From contig OZ038393.1 of NCBI GenBank assembly GCA_964036045.1, forward strand, positions 47,112,429 through 47,176,428: a DNA stretch of 64,000 nucleotides, given 5' to 3'. Under the pieces are notes generated by a model. It searched no databases, was not told the DNA's origin, and saw only the letters and a program-made list of their open reading frames with translations. The position numbers and the translations under genes are program-made. Of this stretch, positions 62,161 to 64,000 are shown piece after piece. The number at the start of each line of letters is the position of its first letter. Position 1 is the first letter of the stretch. This DNA is from Eutreptiella sp. 'Long Island Sound 2002' (Eukaryota > Euglenozoa > Euglenophyceae > Eutreptiales > Eutreptiaceae).

Positions 62161-63690
62161 ACCACCACCACCAGCAGACCCCAGCCAGGAGTGGCAGGGA
62201 TCTGCACCCTGGGCCCTCACCCAGGGCTTGCCGGGGAGCACCCACAACCCCCAGCGACAAACTCCCGCCACGAATGGCGGGGATCGGCAGCCAAAGCCCT
62301 CAGCCAGGGTTGGCGAGGCGCCACCCGCCAAAAGTAGCAACAGACCCCAGCCAGGAACGGCGTGGCACTGCACCGAGGACCCTCAGCCAGGGATGGCGAG
62401 GGACCGCCCGCGGATGCCAACAGCAGTCCCCAGCAAGGAATGGCGGGGCACTGCATCCAAGGCCCTCACCCAGGATTGGCGCGGGCCGGGACCACTACAC
62501 GCACACGAAACTCCTCACGCAGCGGAGACACACACCACACCCACACAGACATACACACCGAGGGCAGGGAAGGACGATCGACCGCCCCAGACCGGCAACA
62601 ACACCCACCACCACCACTAGCAGGCCCCGGCAAGGAATGGCGAGGAGCTGCATCCAGGGCCGCCAGCCAGGAATGGCGAGGGACCACCCACCATTACCAG
62701 CAGAGGACGCCAGCCAAGAACGGCGGGGAATTGCGCCCAGGGCCTCAGCCAGGGTTGGCGTGGGACCAACCACCACCAACACCAGCAGACGTCAGCCAAG
62801 AATGGCGCGGAAGTGCCCCCAGGGCCCTCGGCCAGGATTGGCAAGGGACCGCCCGCCAACGCCAGCCGCAGACTCCAGCCAAGAATAGCGGGGAACTGCC
62901 CCCATTTGCCTCAGCCAGCGGGCGCCACACACACCACACCCACACAAACACCCACACAAAAGGCACCACAAAAAAGACCAGGAACACCATACCACACACC
63001 ACGACACAGGAACACAAGCCCCTTGCACCAAGAACACACACGGACAACAAACCACTCCCCATGCCAGCAACAACACCCACCACCAACGGTAGCAGACCCC
63101 AGCCAGGAAGGGCGAGGAACTGCACCCAGGGCCCTCAGCAGAGACTGGCGAGGTAACACCAACCACCACGAATAGCAGACCCCAGCCAGGAATGGCGGGG
63201 AACAGCACCCAGGACCCTCAGCCAGGATTGGGGAGAGACCATTCACAAACACCATTCGCAGACCCCAGCCAGGAGTGGCGGGGAATTGCGGCCAGGGCCC
63301 TCAGCCAGGATTGGCGAGGGACCACCCGCCACAACCAGCAACAGACCAGGCATGTTGAGGAACTGCACCCAGGGGCCACAGCAAGGATTGGCGGCACGCA
63401 GCAGGAACGCACAAACCAGGACCCACACAAACACAGACAGCGAGGGCACCACAGGAGGGACCATGAACACCACACCACACAGCACAACGCGCGAAGGCAC
63501 ATACCGCACACCACGAAGAACGACGAAGCCCAACTCCAGGTCACCAGCATCAGAGCCCAGCCCGGAATTGCGGAAAACAGCACCCAGGACCCTCAGCCAT
63601 AATTGGCGAGGGACCAACCACCAACCCGCAAGCGGACCCCAGCCAGGAATGGCGGCGAACTGCACCCACGGACTGATGCCCACAACAGCC
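62160..63690 (+). repeat. ~82-bp minisatellite with two half-units
   Basis: CAGCCAGGAATGGCGGGGAA and CCTCAGCCAGGATTGGCGAG alternate. Full units recur at 81-83 bp where regular (62709, 62790, 62873; 63099, 63181, 63263), separated by CA-rich spacers near 62.5, 62.93-63.08 and 63.37-63.53 kb. The two half-units differ chiefly as GAATGGCGGGG and GATTGGCGAGG. Confidence 0.8.
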
Positions 63691-64000
63691 GCAAGCACCA
63701 GCCGGGAGAGGCGGGGACTAGCACCCGGAGACCCCCAACCGACACACTACAAACACACGCGCAAACACACCAGCGCAAGCGGAGGACAGAGCCACGCCAG
63801 ACCCACACCAACACCAACACCGACCCCGCAAGCGCACATTACGCACAAAAGCAACAGCAAGCCACCAACACGGAACCACCGCAGGCGGCGAGAAGCCACC
63901 GGTACCAGCCCCAAGCGGAGGACGTGGGAAACCACACCCACACACGGCCGCCGGACACCACAGAAACACACCCACACACAGCGACCGAGCCCGGAAGGAC
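63691..64000. other. CA/GC-rich end of window, no gene seen
   Basis: Continues the T-poor composition after the minisatellite. No repeat unit or conserved ORF distinguished before the window ends. Confidence 0.45.

Noticed and set aside
61757-63156. Overlapping 200-290 codon plus-strand ORFs rich in His/Thr/Pro
   Set aside because: They arise from T-poor composition and the 82-bp minisatellite. No frame is preferred.

Overview
The window looks like nuclear, repeat-dense intergenic DNA of a eukaryote. I found no bacterial-style operons, no rRNA, no canonical tRNA and no recognisable housekeeping gene. Almost everything that can be named is a mobile element or a tandem array. The content (a chromodomain Ty3/gypsy element, a LINE with AP-endonuclease, RT and RNase H, TGTAAT...ATTACA LTRs, transposase genes, C-rich satellites) fits a repeat-rich protist or alga. 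No host gene is present to decide the lineage, so I name no species.

Layout. 0.5-3.0 kb: a long intact transposase-like ORF with an internal PHD-type zinc finger. 3.6-14.9 kb: a decayed LINE whose ORF1 region is split by a 1.94-kb insert (65-bp minisatellite plus a tail ending in TACC repeats) lying between two 1,014-bp direct copies of ORF1 sequence. Structured repeats lie at the LINE 3' end. 15.2-30.0 kb: a ~191-bp satellite interrupted by an 11-kb Ty3/gypsy chromovirus with two near-identical LTRs, a PBS, a PPT and a 5-bp target duplication. 30.0-30.4 kb: a minus-strand LTR. 31.9-36.0 kb: a degenerate copy of a GC-rich, T-poor element ending in (TACC)3. 36.0-38.0 kb: a target region plus a ~203-bp satellite. 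38.0-52.4 kb: a larger member of the same (TACC)3 family with ORFs that may encode a split Ulp1/C48-like cysteine protease. It contains a 4.85-kb tandem duplication, two copies of a nested 3-kb element with a ~714-codon ORF of unknown function and 14-bp target duplications, and a palindrome-rich terminal-inverted-repeat element with a PHD-finger ORF. 52.4-54.3 kb: second copy of the target region and its satellite. 55-57.5 kb: a minus-strand DDE-transposase-like pseudogene next to a palindromic repeat cluster. 58.2-58.7 kb: a plus-strand LTR. 58.7-64 kb: GC-rich and T-poor sequence with an ~82-bp minisatellite.

The most unusual observation is that both (TACC)n-ended insertions whose two flanks can be read lie between kilobase-scale direct duplications of the target (1,014 bp and about 1.5 kb), each beginning right after the TACC tail. 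This resembles a target-site duplication of exceptional size. None of the elements has an intact RT, so the mobilising machinery is not in view.
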